DNA from: an uncultured Bacteroidales bacterium
GTDB taxonomy: Bacteria; Bacteroidota; Bacteroidia; Bacteroidales; Paludibacteraceae
Assembly (NCBI GenBank): GCA_900317745.1
Contig: ONHW01000001.1
Coordinates: 124,001-188,000, forward strand
Direction of reading: 5' to 3'
Length of the DNA: 64,000 nucleotides
Shown: in pieces, positions 63,276 through 64,000 of the stretch
How the letters are laid out: every line of letters starts with the position of its first letter
Numbering within the stretch: the first letter of the stretch is position 1
Notes under the pieces: model-generated
Seen by the model: the letters and a program-made list of their open reading frames with translations, nothing else
Databases searched by the model: none
Told to the model about the DNA's origin: nothing
Program-made: the position numbers and the translations under genes

Positions 63276-63317
63276 TCAACACTCAACTCTAAACACTCAA
63301 CTCTCAACACTCAACTC
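63276..63317. repeat. Heptamer array between the BamA-like gene and rnhB
   Basis: Six units TCAACAC, TCAACTC, TAAACAC, TCAACTC, TCAACAC, TCAACTC in exact register; on the minus strand they follow the BamA-like stop codon, which is formed at the array edge. Confidence 0.88.
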
Positions 63318-64000
63318 TAAAACGGATATCCTATAGCAAAGTGGAACGTCATATCGTCTTTCCAGCACAATCCGTTCTTTACCGTGCGCCATTGCGTGCC
63401 TGCCAACTTGCCTTCCATGCGGCTCGGGTCATACAATTTAACTCCGAAATCCACACGGAAAAGCAGTATGTTGAAGTCCAGACGCAATCCCACACCGTAC
63501 GACATAGCTATCTGCGTATAAAACTTATCCCACAGGAATACTCCGTTCGGCTGCGCTTCATAGTCGTCAATCGTCCAGTTGTTTCCCGCATCTACAAACG
63601 CCGCCAACTCGATGATCCGCCACACGCGCCAGCGATACTCCACGTTCATATCCAGACGTATATCGCCCACTTGCAGGTCGTAACTCGACAGACTGTTGTT
63701 GCCTCTGTAACTGCCCGGACCCAATGTCCTTGCCTGCCAACCGCGCACACTGTTCGCTCCGCCCGAGAAGAAACGCTTCTCAAACGGCACGTTCTTTGAG
63801 TTAAGATACGGAACAGCAGCACCTATACCTACATGGAACACCAATCGATGGTTGGTTGTCAGCAACTGGTTGTACGACAAGTCCACATTCAACCGCGCAA
63901 ACTGCGAGTACGGCACATTCACTATCTCGTATATTCCCGCCTCGTTAGGTTTCTCGTCAGCCAGCCGGCTCAAGGCGTATAACATGTTTCCTGCCGTCTC
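63317..64000 (-). CDS. Omp85/BamA-TamA-like barrel, C-terminal part
   Basis: The frame is open to the window end (about 227 residues visible). The motif FFSGGANSVRGWQAR (about 95-110 of the visible part) is the VRGF-like lid loop of Omp85 proteins, and the sequence ends in Phe (AIGYPF) as expected for outer-membrane barrels. These proteins insert or secrete barrel proteins. The POTRA domains lie outside the window, so BamA and TamA/TamL types cannot be separated. Confidence 0.88.
   Translation of the reverse strand, partial: ETAGNMLYALSRLADEKPNEAGIYEIVNVPYSQFARLNVDLSYNQLLTTNHRLVFHVGIGAAVPYLNSKNVPFEKRFFSGGANSVRGWQARTLGPGSYRGNNSLSSYDLQVGDIRLDMNVEYRWRVWRIIELAAFVDAGNNWTIDDYEAQPNGVFLWDKFYTQIAMSYGVGLRLDFNILLFRVDFGVKLYDPSRMEGKLAGTQWRTVKNGLCWKDDMTFHFAIGYPF

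Overview
The window reads as chromosomal DNA of an anaerobic Bacteroidales bacterium (phylum Bacteroidota), probably an uncultured, host-associated lineage. The evidence is a GldB-type lipoprotein, a TonB-dependent receptor, a very large LamG surface protein, a NifU-like/GGGtGRT gene pair, a lipid A kinase (LpxK) beside an MsbA-like exporter, and eight promoters with the exact Bacteroidota form TTTG-N20-TAnnTTTG. Nearly all genes are on the minus strand; only the partial S41 peptidase (1-435) and rsmA-corA (56.0-57.7 kb) are on the plus strand. No tRNA, rRNA, transposase or CRISPR array was found.

Layout, left to right. 0-15.1 kb: end of an S41 peptidase, a convergent terminator, then (minus strand) a TonB receptor, mutS and a 3072-residue secreted LamG protein. 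15.7-34.8 kb: a stress/defence island. It holds a kinase / vWA / PP2C triad of the TerY-P type with two membrane-associated partners, a small acidic protein with a Sel1/TPR protein, a gluzincin-like protein with a small partner, a DUF2130 protein, a complete type I restriction system (hsdM-hsdS-hsdR), a DUF234-type ATPase and a WYL regulator. Three promoters of this island (for the acidic/TPR pair, DUF2130 and hsdM) carry the same inverted repeat at the same distance from the -7 element, in place of the usual -33 box, so they probably answer to one regulator. 34.9-35.5 kb: a non-coding block packed with short hairpins, with a relative at 15.3-15.5 kb. 35.5-40.1 kb: NifU-like, GGGtGRT, recA and an FAD protein in one operon. 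40.2-48.1 kb: queF-queC-ABC ATPase-gldB-acyltransferase-sufS-nuclease/HhH/barrel fusion from one promoter. 48.2-51.3 kb: a PD-(D/E)XK-like protein, xseA and an HhH protein. 51.4-54.6 kb: an operon I do not recognise, with a stripped-down DnaE-like polymerase core, a sigma-70 region-2 fragment, a SLOG-type protein and three unknown proteins, behind a large inverted repeat and next to a GtrA-XRE regulator pair. 55.9-64 kb: rsmA and corA (plus), then an MsbA-like ABC exporter, lpxK, sppA, rnhB and the C-terminal half of an Omp85/BamA-like protein.

A second theme is repeats. Heptamer arrays (consensus near GTYGARW on the minus strand) fill several gene borders and supply stop codons or C-terminal tails for RecA, LpxK, SppA, RNase HII and the BamA-like protein. 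A 16-base repeat lies inside both the FAD protein and the giant LamG protein, and the TonB receptor carries three repeat-derived insertions. Assignments come from reading motifs and spacing by eye; no database search was possible.
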